A stretch of 21,190 nt of DNA from a virus (IMGVR_UViG_3300030102_004225:4748-25937), one strand, 5' to 3'. Positions 1 through 6,134 are shown, counted from the stretch's first letter. Notes: generated by a model not told the origin, from the letters alone. Program-made: numbers and translations.

Positions 1-417
1 TATGAAGAGCAAGCTTTTTCTTCCTGGGGTGATTGGCATTTTTGTAAATCTAATTTATGCCTAGATTTGTTACCCAAAAATCATTCAACAAAATGGAGCC
101 ATAACTGTCCTTTTTATCAAATTGATTTAGAAGAAATCAATAACACTGCAAAAATACTTGACTGTATTTATCAACTAAAAGGTAAAAATCTAAGCCTTTA
201 TGGAGAACATGTTGTCAGAGATTTAATTGATGCTTTTGATGATATTCTACAACCGCAAGCAAATTGTTGTTCTTGGGGAGGCGAAAAAAAATTTAGTGGA
301 TCTAAATTAGCAAAAAAATATAGAGACAAATTAAATCGACAAGAAAAAATATTAAATGATCCCAATAGAAAAATAGATCTACAAAAAGAATTATCTAAAA
401 ACACAACAACTAACTAA
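1..417 (+). CDS. Small phage protein, 5' end cut by window
   Basis: The reading frame is open from the first base to a TAA, giving 138 visible residues; a TTG at 67 is the first start-like codon inside the window but coherent protein sequence precedes it, so the true start lies outside. The visible part is cysteine-rich (HFCKSNLC, HNCPF, ANCCSWG) and carries the block YQIDLEEINNTAKILDCIYQ followed by DAFDDILQPQANCCSWG and a basic C-terminus. This arrangement (IDL, then a hydrophobic LDxIxQ helix, then DILxPQ with CSWG) looks like a small protein common in cyanobacterial phages; its function is unknown to me. The exonuclease gene starts 5 bases after its stop, so it is probably in the same transcript. 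Confidence 0.75.
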   Translation, partial: YEEQAFSSWGDWHFCKSNLCLDLLPKNHSTKWSHNCPFYQIDLEEINNTAKILDCIYQLKGKNLSLYGEHVVRDLIDAFDDILQPQANCCSWGGEKKFSGSKLAKKYRDKLNRQEKILNDPNRKIDLQKELSKNTTTN

Positions 418-422
418 GACCA

Positions 423-1112
423 ATGAATCCTTTTGCAAAGTGGATACACGTTCAAGCTTTAAAACGTGAAAACCCTTGGTCTTCTGTTTGGCTTGATCCT
501 TTGCCGATATATCGCAAAGAACCTGATCATAAATATATGTGGGAACCTACAAATGAAACTCTCTTATATTCAACAACTCAGGTTTGTAATAACAAAACAC
601 CAGAAGCTTTAGCCAATATTGAACGCTATCGTTATGGGCCTGATGGATGGGAGGCAAGAGGTAAAGCTGTTCATTATGGATTAGAGCAAAAGATGTTAGG
701 TGACCCTAATCCTGAATTTGGGATATATAGTGAATGGCTTGAACCGTTATTAAGTAATCCTTTTTGGGAAAATTTTGAACCTTGGTGTGTTGAATATATG
801 CTGTGTGATCTTAAAAAATCTGTAGGAGGTCAATTAGATCTTTTGGGTTATGACCATGAATCAAAAAGATTAATGTTGATTGACCTTAAATCTCAAAGCA
901 AATCAGGTAAAACTTATTCAACTAATGCACAACTTGGAAGTTATGTAGAAGCACTAAAAACACATCATGGATTAGAAGTTGATGTATGTAAAACGATTTG
1001 GGCTAAACCTAACAAGACAACAATTGGTGATGATCAACCTGTTAATGAATGCCTAGATGCTTGGCATAAAGCATGGCATACTTTTGAAGAGAAGCAGGAG
1101 ATTCCTTTTTAA
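423..1112 (+). CDS. PD-(D/E)XK exonuclease (Cas4/YqaJ-like)
   Basis: A 229-residue nuclease of the PD-(D/E)XK fold, as found in RecB, Cas4 and lambda-exonuclease/YqaJ families. Visible motifs are GKAVHYGLEQ (G80, H84), a glutamate near residue 124, GGQLDLLG with metal-binding D139, LIDLKSQ giving D154-x-K156, and NAQLGSYV with Q170 and Y174. The D-x-K form replaces the more usual E-x-K but is allowed in the family. In phages such an enzyme trims double-stranded ends to leave single strands for an annealing protein, and an ERF-type annealing gene lies two genes downstream. The ATG follows the previous stop by 5 bases with no clear Shine-Dalgarno. The stop TAA overlaps the next ATG (TAATG), suggesting translational coupling. 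Fold is clear; exact subfamily is not. Confidence 0.88.
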   Translation: MNPFAKWIHVQALKRENPWSSVWLDPLPIYRKEPDHKYMWEPTNETLLYSTTQVCNNKTPEALANIERYRYGPDGWEARGKAVHYGLEQKMLGDPNPEFGIYSEWLEPLLSNPFWENFEPWCVEYMLCDLKKSVGGQLDLLGYDHESKRLMLIDLKSQSKSGKTYSTNAQLGSYVEALKTHHGLEVDVCKTIWAKPNKTTIGDDQPVNECLDAWHKAWHTFEEKQEIPF

Positions 1113-1486
1113 TGACTAAACCACTATTTCCTACTCGTAATTTGTACTTGGATGAAGACAAGAAAACCTATCATTTAGAGTTTGATGGTTTTGACTTCAA
1201 TCTTGTATTAACTCATTGTGGGGCACAAATGATTAAGGTTGCTTTGTGCAATCTTCCTATATATAAAACTTTTGGTCAATTCTGGGGTTATAAACATCCT
1301 AAAGACAGAGTATTAGTTAATAGTGAACCTCCAAAAGAATATGACAATTTGGTTCAGTTATCTAGCAGTGATGAAATAGCTTTAATAGCTATTGCCGATA
1401 TTCTTAGTGACGCTAGGTGCTGGGAGGTAGATACTAGAAACTGGAAAGTAGATGCTGACACTAGGGAAGTATCTCTTAGTTGGTAA
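1112..1486 (+). CDS. Unknown protein in recombination operon
   Basis: A 124-residue protein with no motif I recognise. It is predicted soluble: no signal peptide and no membrane segment. The middle holds the aromatic stretch KTFGQFWGYKHPKDR and the C-terminus repeats charged and aromatic groups (CWEVDTRNWKVDADTREV), which could form a beta hairpin. It starts by TAATG overlap with the exonuclease stop and ends by TAATG overlap with the RusA start, so it is translationally locked between two recombination enzymes. That placement suggests an accessory role in recombination or replication, but this is inference from context only. Confidence 0.75.
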   Translation: MTKPLFPTRNLYLDEDKKTYHLEFDGFDFNLVLTHCGAQMIKVALCNLPIYKTFGQFWGYKHPKDRVLVNSEPPKEYDNLVQLSSSDEIALIAIADILSDARCWEVDTRNWKVDADTREVSLSW

Positions 1487-1935
1487 TGAATGAAATTTTT
1501 ATTCCTGTGATAGGAATCCCTGCTCCTCAAGGTAGTAAAAGACACATAGGACATGGGATCATGGTTGAAAATAGTAAACGTGTAAAACCCTGGAGACAAG
1601 ATGTAAAAGAAGCAGCATTAACTCATTACGATGGAGAGGTCATTGATCAAGCTGTAGAAATAGAAATTATATTTTTATTTGCTAGACCTAAAAGTCATTA
1701 CGGAACAGGAAAAAACGCAAAGAAATTAAAACCGTCTGCTCCTGTATTTGTAACAAGTAAAGGGATTGGTGATATTGATAAAGTTCAACGCAGTACTTAT
1801 GACGCACTATCAGAAAGTAGTGGAGGAATTGTAATTAAAGACGATTCATTGATAGTAAAGAATAGAAACATGAAAAGGTATTGCGTAGAAGGGGAACACC
1901 CTGGGGCAAAAATTACGATTAGAACACTTCATTGA
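1486..1935 (+). CDS. rusA: RusA-type Holliday junction resolvase
   Basis: A 149-residue RusA-family endonuclease that would resolve four-way DNA junctions made during phage recombination or replication. The N-terminus IPVIGIPAPQGSKRH matches the usual entry strand and P-x-P-x-x-x-x-R pattern of RusA. The active-site block is GDIDKVQRSTYDAL, giving acidic residues D96 and D98 and, at the K76 position of E. coli RusA, R102; an arginine there is common in phage members. It is followed by KDDSLIV, the conserved DD turn (D119, D120). The ATG at 1486 is preferred over an in-frame TTG at 1480 because it makes the same TAATG overlap seen at the previous junction. Length is a little above the roughly 120 residues of E. 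coli RusA. The stop overlaps a candidate promoter for the next gene. Confidence 0.88.
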   Translation: MNEIFIPVIGIPAPQGSKRHIGHGIMVENSKRVKPWRQDVKEAALTHYDGEVIDQAVEIEIIFLFARPKSHYGTGKNAKKLKPSAPVFVTSKGIGDIDKVQRSTYDALSESSGGIVIKDDSLIVKNRNMKRYCVEGEHPGAKITIRTLH

Positions 1936-1959
1936 TATTTTACGCTAATAGTGTAGAAT
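1932..1959 (+). promoter_or_regulatory. Candidate promoter before the ERF gene
   Basis: A -35-like TTGATA at 1932-1937, overlapping the RusA stop codon, is separated by 16 bases from a -10-like TAGAAT at 1954-1959. The -10 overlaps an ATG at 1958, so a transcript beginning near 1966 would lack that ATG and use the one at 1982. CTAAT precedes the -10 here, and also before the promoters upstream of the genes at 4266 and 6370. Read by eye only. Confidence 0.45.
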
Positions 1960-1981
1960 GAATGAGTTGTATACACAAACC

Positions 1982-2743
1982 ATGGCAAACCAATCAAAAC
2001 CTAAAGAGCCTCAAGTAGAACTTATTGAAGCTCTAATTGAATTTCAAAAAAGTTGTCCTTCTATTGCTAAAGACAAAGAAGGATACGGTTACAAATACAC
2101 ACCTTTAGAAAAATTCTTATCTGTTGTTAATCCTGCATTGAACAAGGTGGGATTAGCTCAAAGTCAATCTTATGATTTTGCCATCTCTCCTGATGGGGAA
2201 AACAGTAAAACGATAATTGTTACAACGCTTTTTCATACAAGCGGAGCATCAATTACTAGTCGCTTAATGGTAAGAGAACCTTTAGGCAAAAGCCCAAAAA
2301 AAGACATCATGCATGAGTGGGGTGGAATAACCACATACTCACGAAGATATGCCTTAAAGATGATTCTAGGATTAGAACCTGATATGGATATGAACCTAGA
2401 AGATGTAATTGAACGTAATGAACCTACAAAGAAAGAGATTGCTCGCTCTCCTCAAAGAGGTGCTAACGCTAGGCAAGCAAAACCTAATTCTGTTGTAAAG
2501 GAGATAGTAGGAGACTTAACTGGCAGAGTCACAGAAGCCCCGAAAGTATCATTCACAGCAGCTCAAACCAAAAAAGTTCAAAACTTTAAAGTTTCACATC
2601 CTGACAATTGGGACTCTCTTGTTGAAATCTTTAATGATAAGTTCAACAAAACTGGAGCCAAAATAGCTACGAGTGTTACGACTCAAGAGCAAGTTGACTT
2701 TGTTCTAGACAGAATAACGGGGTATGAAAATCTTAGTCGCTAA
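1982..2743 (+). CDS. erf: ERF-family single-strand annealing protein
   Basis: A 253-residue ERF superfamily protein, the phage annealing partner that coats single strands and pairs complementary ends. The core is seen in the first 130 residues: GYGYKYTPLEKFLSVVNPAL, then KVGLAQSQ, a beta segment IIVTTLFHTSGASITSRL, and the signature GGITTYSRRYALKMILGL followed by PDMDMN, equivalent to the G-x-TYxRRYAL and acidic tail of ERF proteins. The second half is a basic linker with a helical C-terminal domain of less certain role. An in-frame ATG at 1958 would add eight residues but sits inside the candidate -10 element, so 1982 is preferred; neither start has a Shine-Dalgarno. It belongs with the upstream exonuclease and RusA. 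The stop overlaps the next ATG (TAATG). Confidence 0.9.
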   Translation: MANQSKPKEPQVELIEALIEFQKSCPSIAKDKEGYGYKYTPLEKFLSVVNPALNKVGLAQSQSYDFAISPDGENSKTIIVTTLFHTSGASITSRLMVREPLGKSPKKDIMHEWGGITTYSRRYALKMILGLEPDMDMNLEDVIERNEPTKKEIARSPQRGANARQAKPNSVVKEIVGDLTGRVTEAPKVSFTAAQTKKVQNFKVSHPDNWDSLVEIFNDKFNKTGAKIATSVTTQEQVDFVLDRITGYENLSR

Positions 2744-2880
2744 TGACACCTGAAGCTGTTGATCACGCTGCAAAAGCAGTTCTTACACAACTTTCTGAAA
2801 GACGTAAATGTAATGTCGAGTCTTTAAAAAATGACATTAAAACAAGTAAACTAATTAACCATTTCAATTACTATGGCTGA
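2743..2880 (+). CDS. 45-residue helical peptide
   Basis: A very small reading frame that begins by TAATG overlap with the ERF stop and ends 8 bases inside the next gene. The product is MTPEAVDHAAKAVLTQLSER then a basic, helix-prone tail ending in FNYYG. It is probably one or two helices and soluble. Gene-like spacing on both sides supports it more than the sequence does. I do not recognise the family. It may be co-translated with the ERF gene and could be an accessory to it, but that is only context. Confidence 0.6.
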   Translation: MTPEAVDHAAKAVLTQLSERRKCNVESLKNDIKTSKLINHFNYYG

Positions 2881-3214
2881 CTTTTCTAACTTCGTTCCTG
2901 CTTTCCCTTACGCACTTCAATGGAACATAAGTTCAACTCCTTCAGATTTTAGCGATGCAGAAACTTTTCCCAAAAGAATAGGAATTGCTATTCCTGTTGA
3001 GTCAATAGCAGGATTAGTAGATCACTTAATGAAATTGGAAAGAATGGAATCTGAGCATAAGAGCAAGAAAATTTATGATCATGCAACAAAACAAAAAGTT
3101 CAAAAAAATGTTGTTTATTTGAATGGCAAAGGAATGGATGGAGAAGATGGATATAGCTGTTTCGGCAGCATTAGCCCTAGAAAAATCGAAAGAAACACTC
3201 AACCTGACTTCTAA
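2873..3214 (+). CDS. Conserved cyanophage-type protein, unknown function
   Basis: A 113-residue soluble protein. It contains FVPAFPYALQWNISSTPSDF near the N-terminus, a central helix AIPVESIAGLVDHLMKLE and a C-terminal block VVYLNGKGMDGEDGYSCFGS ending SPRKI. The combination of PYALQWN and NGKGxDGxxG resembles a small protein repeatedly found in cyanophage genomes near recombination genes; no function is known to me. The ATG lies 8 bases inside the preceding small frame and there is no clear Shine-Dalgarno. The stop is 4 bases before the next ATG. Confidence 0.75.
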   Translation: MADFSNFVPAFPYALQWNISSTPSDFSDAETFPKRIGIAIPVESIAGLVDHLMKLERMESEHKSKKIYDHATKQKVQKNVVYLNGKGMDGEDGYSCFGSISPRKIERNTQPDF

Positions 3215-3218
3215 ACCA

Positions 3219-3485
3219 ATGAGAAGAGACAACCAAGACATTGATCCTATGCAAAGGATTGCCGAAGCTTTGGAAGACATTGCTGATCATCAGCATGAAC
3301 AATCAAAACTGATGGCTCAGTTTTTTTCAAGAGCAGACTTTTTTATGCAAGTCAAAAATAAAAACGATGTTTTTACTCCTCCAGATACGGAAGTCATGCT
3401 TGAAAGCCCACATTTGAAAAAATCTGAGACAGAAAGCAAAACAGAAGAGTCTTATTACGAAAACTTAGACGAAGACTTTCTTTAA
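3219..3485 (+). CDS. Acidic small protein, unknown
   Basis: An 88-residue protein starting MRRDNQDIDPMQRIAEALED. The N-terminal half, through EQSKLMAQFF, is a strong amphipathic helix, possibly a coiled coil; the C-terminal half is acidic and serine/glutamate-rich and ends ENLDEDFL. An in-frame ATG at 3123 would lengthen it by 32 residues but force a 92-base overlap with the previous gene, whereas 3219 leaves a 4-base gap and has the ACCAATG context also found at 423 and 3529. A terminator-like hairpin follows the stop at once, so this gene ends a transcription unit. No family recognised. Confidence 0.7.
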   Translation: MRRDNQDIDPMQRIAEALEDIADHQHEQSKLMAQFFSRADFFMQVKNKNDVFTPPDTEVMLESPHLKKSETESKTEESYYENLDEDFL

Positions 3486-3495
3486 AAACCAATAC

Positions 3496-3522
3496 AGGGT
3501 CATTATGAATGGCCCTTTCTTT
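3496..3522 (+). terminator. Rho-independent terminator-like hairpin
   Basis: An 8-base-pair stem AGGGTCAT / ATGGCCCT (with one T-G pair) closes the 5-base loop 3504-3508 and is followed by TTCTTT. It begins 10 bases after the stop of the preceding gene. It also decides the next start: an in-frame ATG at 3505 lies in the loop, so the ATG at 3529 is the likely one. Confidence 0.6.
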
Positions 3523-3528
3523 AAACCA

Positions 3529-3978
3529 ATGAAAACTACTAAATCTTATTCTCCTAAAGTTTCAATTGAATTTGAAAAAATAGAAGCTTTAATCAAAACT
3601 TGCAATCAAGCTATTAACCATAGTGTCCAAACAGAAGTATTCCTTAAACACAATCCTCATGTTCATGTAAGGGAACTTCGTCAAGCACTAGCAACAGTTG
3701 TTTCTGATCTAGCAAATGACAAACGATGGATTTGTTCTTACGCAAGGGTTCAAGACATAACAGAAGAACTTGATGAACTTAATCATGAAGACAAAGATCG
3801 CTATGAACCTAATCAAGAGTTTTCTTTTGTACATGACATAATTGATGAATATGTAGATGAGGCTGATAAGCGATTCAACTACGAACCTAGTGATGAAGAA
3901 ATTTCTGATTCTTACGGTTATACAGCCAAAGAAATATCAGATCGAGCTTGGCAACAAAAAATGGAGGCAAAAGGATGA
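3529..3978 (+). CDS. Acidic soluble protein, unknown
   Basis: A 149-residue, strongly acidic and mostly helical protein. Visible segments are SIEFEKIEALIKTCNQAINH, a central helix RELRQALATVVSDL, an acidic block ITEELDELNHEDKDR and a C-terminal stretch EPSDEEISDSYGYTAKEISD before the stop. There is no membrane segment or metal motif. The start at 3529 is chosen because the earlier in-frame ATG lies in the terminator hairpin. The C-terminal coding sequence contains the Shine-Dalgarno (GGAGG) of the following gene and their stop and start overlap as ATGA. Acidic phage proteins of this size can be DNA mimics or host-interaction proteins, but nothing here proves that. Confidence 0.72.
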   Translation: MKTTKSYSPKVSIEFEKIEALIKTCNQAINHSVQTEVFLKHNPHVHVRELRQALATVVSDLANDKRWICSYARVQDITEELDELNHEDKDRYEPNQEFSFVHDIIDEYVDEADKRFNYEPSDEEISDSYGYTAKEISDRAWQQKMEAKG

Positions 3979-4220
3979 GTAATCTTGTAACAAAAAAAGC
4001 TTTAAATCAACTTGTCGCTGTTGTTGTAGGCAGACGATTCGCAATGCAAACAGAAGAATATAGAGACTCTCCTTCTTTACGCATTGAAAAATGTCATCGG
4101 CTTGTTTTAAATGAATATTCACAAGCAATAGGAGATCCTATAAAAACTTCACAAGTTAAACGAAAATTAGACAGTATTAGTTCTTTGGTTGTATTAGCAA
4201 AAATAGCTGATACCACGTAG
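3975..4220 (+). CDS. Small helical protein, unknown
   Basis: An 81-residue protein beginning MSNLVTKKALNQLVAVVVGR. A GGAGG at 3963-3967 lies 7 bases before this ATG, making it a stronger start than an in-frame TTG at 3948. The N-terminal hydrophobic stretch LNQLVAVVVG is too short and too flanked by charge to be a membrane span. The rest is helical and basic, ending SSLVVLAKIADTT. The ATGA overlap couples it to the upstream acidic protein, so the two may act as a pair. The family is not recognised. Confidence 0.7.
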   Translation: MSNLVTKKALNQLVAVVVGRRFAMQTEEYRDSPSLRIEKCHRLVLNEYSQAIGDPIKTSQVKRKLDSISSLVVLAKIADTT

Positions 4221-4245
4221 ACGTTCTTTACTAATATGGTAGAGT
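4218..4245 (+). promoter_or_regulatory. Candidate promoter before the gene at 4266
   Basis: A -35-like TAGACG at 4218-4223 overlaps the TAG stop of the preceding gene. A 16-base spacer leads to TAGAGT at 4240-4245, with a TG one base before it (extended -10 form). The start codon is 20 bases further on. The local CTAATATGG-TAGAGT closely matches the element before the ERF gene. Confidence 0.42.
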
Positions 4246-4265
4246 TAAATAGATTTTATCTATAG

Positions 4266-4586
4266 ATGACTGATCCTATAAAGCCTAGAAAAGATGGTAA
4301 ATATATAGTTCAAGTATTACTTCCTCCAGCATCAGGAAAATTATATGCAGAACATATTAGTAAAGATTTAAACATGCAACCTAGCAAGCATGCCAATGAG
4401 TTGATACAGAAATATTTAAAGAAAACTTTCCCAAAAGAATATAAAAAAATATTATTAGCAGATGCAGAAAATTGGAAAGAAATTGTCTCAAAAAGAACAG
4501 AAGGTAGAGAAAAAGCTAAACTTAGAAAAGTCGAAGCTAAAATCGATTCCGTATTAAAACTGCTACAAAACGATGAAGATTCTTGA
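4266..4586 (+). CDS. Basic protein, possible ribbon-helix-helix
   Basis: A 106-residue, lysine-rich protein. Residues 12-50 read as a beta strand KYIVQVLLPP followed by two helices, AEHISKDLNM and SKHANELIQKYLKK. That strand-helix-helix order and the S-x-x-x-N-E-L pattern are suggestive of Arc/MetJ-like DNA-binding proteins, but the match is weak. The C-terminal half, EKAKLRKVEAKIDSVLKLLQ, looks like a coiled coil for self-association. It is the first gene after a candidate promoter and its last 14 bases overlap the next gene. A DNA-binding role is inference. Confidence 0.7.
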   Translation: MTDPIKPRKDGKYIVQVLLPPASGKLYAEHISKDLNMQPSKHANELIQKYLKKTFPKEYKKILLADAENWKEIVSKRTEGREKAKLRKVEAKIDSVLKLLQNDEDS

Positions 4587-4773
4587 TTGGGTAGGATCTT
4601 TTTTTGTTTATAAAAGCCCTAAACCATACGAAGGATTTGCCACATTCCTCGAAACACTTACAGCAAAAGAATTAAGGGCGTTAGCTGAAACAACAACCCA
4701 TCACAGCAAAAAAAAACTTGTACAGATTTATCTAAAAAGAAACAATGTCTGCGACACCAAGATACAAAATTAA
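4573..4773 (+). CDS. 66-residue protein, unknown
   Basis: A small protein starting MKILDWVGSFFVYKSP, overlapping the previous gene by 14 bases and the next by 29. The N-terminal WVGSFFVY is aromatic but short. The middle FATFLETLTAKELRALAETT is helical and the C-terminus is basic. I do not recognise it. Dense overlaps on both sides fit the phage gene packing here and argue for a real gene. Confidence 0.6.
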   Translation: MKILDWVGSFFVYKSPKPYEGFATFLETLTAKELRALAETTTHHSKKKLVQIYLKRNNVCDTKIQN

Positions 4774-4957
4774 CGATCTTGTTAACAAAAAGAGGAATAC
4801 AGGGGTCTTCTTAAAAGTAGAATCGACTGCTGGCACAATTATTAAAATGCGAGAAAAAAACAACAGCATAGGCAGACCTAGCTATTACTACACAGTTAAA
4901 TGGCCTGACAAGAGGACTTCAGAACACGCACAACACATACTTGTTCCAGCACCATAA
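4745..4957 (+). CDS. Small beta-barrel-like phage protein
   Basis: A 70-residue protein with the pattern RYKINDLVNKK, then GVFLKVESTAGTIIKM, then SYYYTVKWPDKRTSEHAQHI and a short LVPAP tail. An opening 'x-x-D-L-V', a central G-T-I strand and a closing Y-x-VKW strand with R-T-S/T-E-H is the look of a small SH3-like barrel found in many cyanophage proteins of this size. No catalytic residues are visible, so the likely job is nucleic-acid or protein binding. It starts 29 bases inside the preceding gene and ends 3 bases before the next ATG. Function is unknown. Confidence 0.68.
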   Translation: MSATPRYKINDLVNKKRNTGVFLKVESTAGTIIKMREKNNSIGRPSYYYTVKWPDKRTSEHAQHILVPAP

Positions 4958-4960
4958 AGA

Positions 4961-5179
4961 ATGAATCAAACTTATTGCTCTTGTCCTGAGTGTGGACAAG
5001 GTAGGACTAGAGTTGTATTGACTAGGCGTGATCCTGAAGGAGTTACGATTAGACGCAGATGGTGTACTTCATGTGATCATCGTTGGTACTCAATTCAATA
5101 TCCAGAAGTTCCTGTTGCAAATCAAGAAATAAAGTGGATAGCTGACGGACGTAACGCTAAATTTGAACAGTCTGCATAA
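4961..5179 (+). CDS. NrdR-like zinc-ribbon protein
   Basis: A 72-residue protein with a four-cysteine zinc ribbon: C8-PE-C11 and C35-TS-C38. Between them lies TRVVLTRRDPEGVTIRRRWC, very like the zinc ribbon of the ribonucleotide-reductase repressor NrdR (CPxC, TRVVxSR, IRRRxxC). Full NrdR is about 150 residues and carries an ATP-cone after the ribbon; that domain is absent here, and the tail VANQEIKWIADGRNAKFEQS is unrelated. It may bind DNA or act as a small transcription regulator, but it cannot sense nucleotides the way NrdR does. It is the last rightward gene before a leftward cluster. An alternative is an unrelated zinc-ribbon phage protein. Confidence 0.78.
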   Translation: MNQTYCSCPECGQGRTRVVLTRRDPEGVTIRRRWCTSCDHRWYSIQYPEVPVANQEIKWIADGRNAKFEQSA

Positions 5180-5220
5180 ATTACAAAACCTCCTGCACTG
5201 GGGATCGGATGCAAGAGGTT
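5178..5220 (-). terminator. Intrinsic terminator of the leftward cluster
   Basis: Read on the minus strand, AACCTCTTGCA and TGCAGGAGGTT form an 11-base-pair stem with one G-U pair and a 12-base loop, followed by TTTTGTAATTT. On the plus strand the same position is a C-A mismatch and no T run follows, so the signal points leftward. The minus-strand bases just before it, 5221-5255, hold a second small hairpin (TGGAG / CTCCA). Confidence 0.65.
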
Positions 5221-5255
5221 CTGTCTTCGCAATGGAGCTTGTCTCAACTCCAGAC

Positions 5256-5552
5256 TCATTCTAGCTTTAATATTTTTTTAAGCAAATTAGTGCTTTTTTT
5301 AGGCTGTTTATTCATAGTCCTAACAACTATTGTTTGTAATTCAGCAACCCTATTTAGACAACCAGCAATAAAAATACTTTGTTGATGATTCTGTCTAGCA
5401 ATATCTTCTGCATACCTTTTTACTTGTTCAATATCAGTACAACTTTTAATAGATCTAATTTCTTTTTCTAATTGAAGTTCATCTTCAAGGCTAGGAGGAT
5501 TCGCTAATTCCATAACAAATGAAAAGTCAAGAGGAATGTCTGCTTCTTTCAT
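5256..5552 (-). CDS. Small helical phage protein, unknown
   Basis: A 98-residue protein, last gene of the leftward cluster. The N-terminal part is MKEADIPLDFSFVMELANPP, followed by an acidic helix and then EQVKRYAEDIARQNHQQSIF leading into IAGCLNRVAELQ. The run RYAEDIxxQNxxQ followed by a leucine-spaced helix looks like a short coiled-coil phage protein family common in cyanophages. The C-terminus is basic (KQPKKSTNLLKKILK). No catalytic motif is visible. Its ATG sits 26 bases inside the preceding small frame and its stop is shortly before an intrinsic terminator. Confidence 0.75.
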   Translation of the reverse strand: MKEADIPLDFSFVMELANPPSLEDELQLEKEIRSIKSCTDIEQVKRYAEDIARQNHQQSIFIAGCLNRVAELQTIVVRTMNKQPKKSTNLLKKILKLE

Positions 5553-5661
5553 CGTTTTTCTCTATATCTAGCAATAATTCTTGCCACTTTCCATGCCTTG
5601 CCTGTTGTCTTCTTAGCTCTTTGCAGTGAGAACAGTTACATAATTCCGTCAAAGCTATCAA
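5527..5661 (-). CDS. 44-residue CxCxxC micro-protein
   Basis: A frame below the usual length cut-off that starts at TTG (5661) with an AAGGAG Shine-Dalgarno at 5668-5673, 6 bases upstream. The product opens MIALTELCNCSHCKELRRQQ and ends in an acidic, hydrophilic tail. C8, C10 and C13 with H12 could bind a zinc or form a thiol motif, but three cysteines alone do not make a classic zinc finger. It overlaps the genes on both sides by 26 bases in other frames, as its neighbours do more modestly. The unusual start and short length keep confidence moderate. Confidence 0.5.
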   Translation of the reverse strand: MIALTELCNCSHCKELRRQQARHGKWQELLLDIEKNDERSRHSS

Positions 5662-5806
5662 GGTCGTCTCCTTTGGCAGCTAACCCAGTGTATATGCCAT
5701 GTTGAGGATGGTCTGGTCTATGTCTGCCATCAAGAATGTACCAACGCTCCATATTTAATACTCTTTGACGATCTTCCTCTAACCATTCTGTTTTGTAACC
5801 CATCAT
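5636..5806 (-). CDS. 56-residue protein, unknown
   Basis: A small, soluble protein whose ATG overlaps the preceding stop as ATGATG, with a second ATG three bases on (5803). It reads MMGYKTEWLEEDRQRVLNME, then RWYILDGRHRPDHPQHGIYT, then an acidic tail ending SFDGIM. The WYxxDGRxxxxHPxHxxYTGL pattern is distinctive and histidine- and aspartate-rich; I have the impression of similar short proteins in cyanophages but know no function. It is too short for the usual computed frames, yet codon context and overlaps agree with its neighbours. Confidence 0.62.
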   Translation of the reverse strand: MMGYKTEWLEEDRQRVLNMERWYILDGRHRPDHPQHGIYTGLAAKGDDLDSFDGIM

Positions 5807-5958
5807 TGAAGTTTTAATGTTCGATTAGGCCATAGTCTAGCTTCAATAAATTCAACATCATATTTATTTAGACTGTTGTTGCTTTGTTTAGCAGCAGAAT
5901 CAAGAACCCATAAAGTAAAACGTTTTCCTTGATTGCTACTAAAAAAGAATCGTTTCAC
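5803..5958 (-). CDS. 51-residue protein with GTG start, unknown
   Basis: A short frame starting at GTG (5958) in a GTGA overlap with the stop of the upstream holin-like gene, and ending by overlap with the next ATG. The product is MKRFFFSSNQGKRFTLWVLD, then a polar linker, then EFIEARLWPNRTLKLQ. It is basic and probably soluble with beta content. No family is recognised. Tight coupling on both ends is the main support. Confidence 0.55.
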   Translation of the reverse strand: MKRFFFSSNQGKRFTLWVLDSAAKQSNNSLNKYDVEFIEARLWPNRTLKLQ

Positions 5959-6134
5959 TGTTTTCGCCAGTTTCGATTTCGGCCTACCTCAAGTCTTGCT
6001 AGTTCTTTTTCAACTGCGTTCATGCGATGAAACAATTCACGAAAGTTACCATTATCACGATTTGATCTGTTAGCTAAAACCATCAGCAAGGCTGACACCA
6101 TAGCACCGATCAAAGCAGCAACGACTTCAGGCAT
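5955..6134 (-). CDS. Holin-like small membrane protein
   Basis: A 59-residue protein, MPEVVAALIGAMVSALLMVL at its start, giving one clear membrane helix at residues 3-21 with a short acidic-end N-terminus. The rest, from ANRSNRDNGNFRELFHRMNA through EKELARLE, is a charged amphipathic helix or coiled coil ending in a basic tail. Short one-helix proteins with a charged tail occur among phage holins and spanin-like factors, so a lysis or membrane-assembly role is possible; no lysin gene is visible nearby to confirm it. The ATG overlaps the preceding stop by 8 bases and the TGA overlaps the next GTG. Confidence 0.65.
   Translation of the reverse strand: MPEVVAALIGAMVSALLMVLANRSNRDNGNFRELFHRMNAVEKELARLEVGRNRNWRKQ

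Noticed and set aside
1958-1981. Eight-residue extension of the ERF protein from ATG 1958
   Set aside because: That ATG lies inside the candidate -10 element and has no Shine-Dalgarno; not excluded if transcription starts further upstream.
3123-3218. Longer N-terminus for the gene at 3219
   Set aside because: It would overlap the preceding gene by 92 bases, while the ATG at 3219 leaves a normal gap and has the local ACCAATG context.
3948-3974. TTG start extending the gene at 3975
   Set aside because: The extension holds the GGAGG that serves the ATG at 3975, and the ATGA overlap fits the local style.
5221-5255. tRNA-like or small-RNA gene next to the leftward terminator
   Set aside because: Only a 5-base-pair hairpin is present; no acceptor stem, T-loop or anticodon arrangement can be built.
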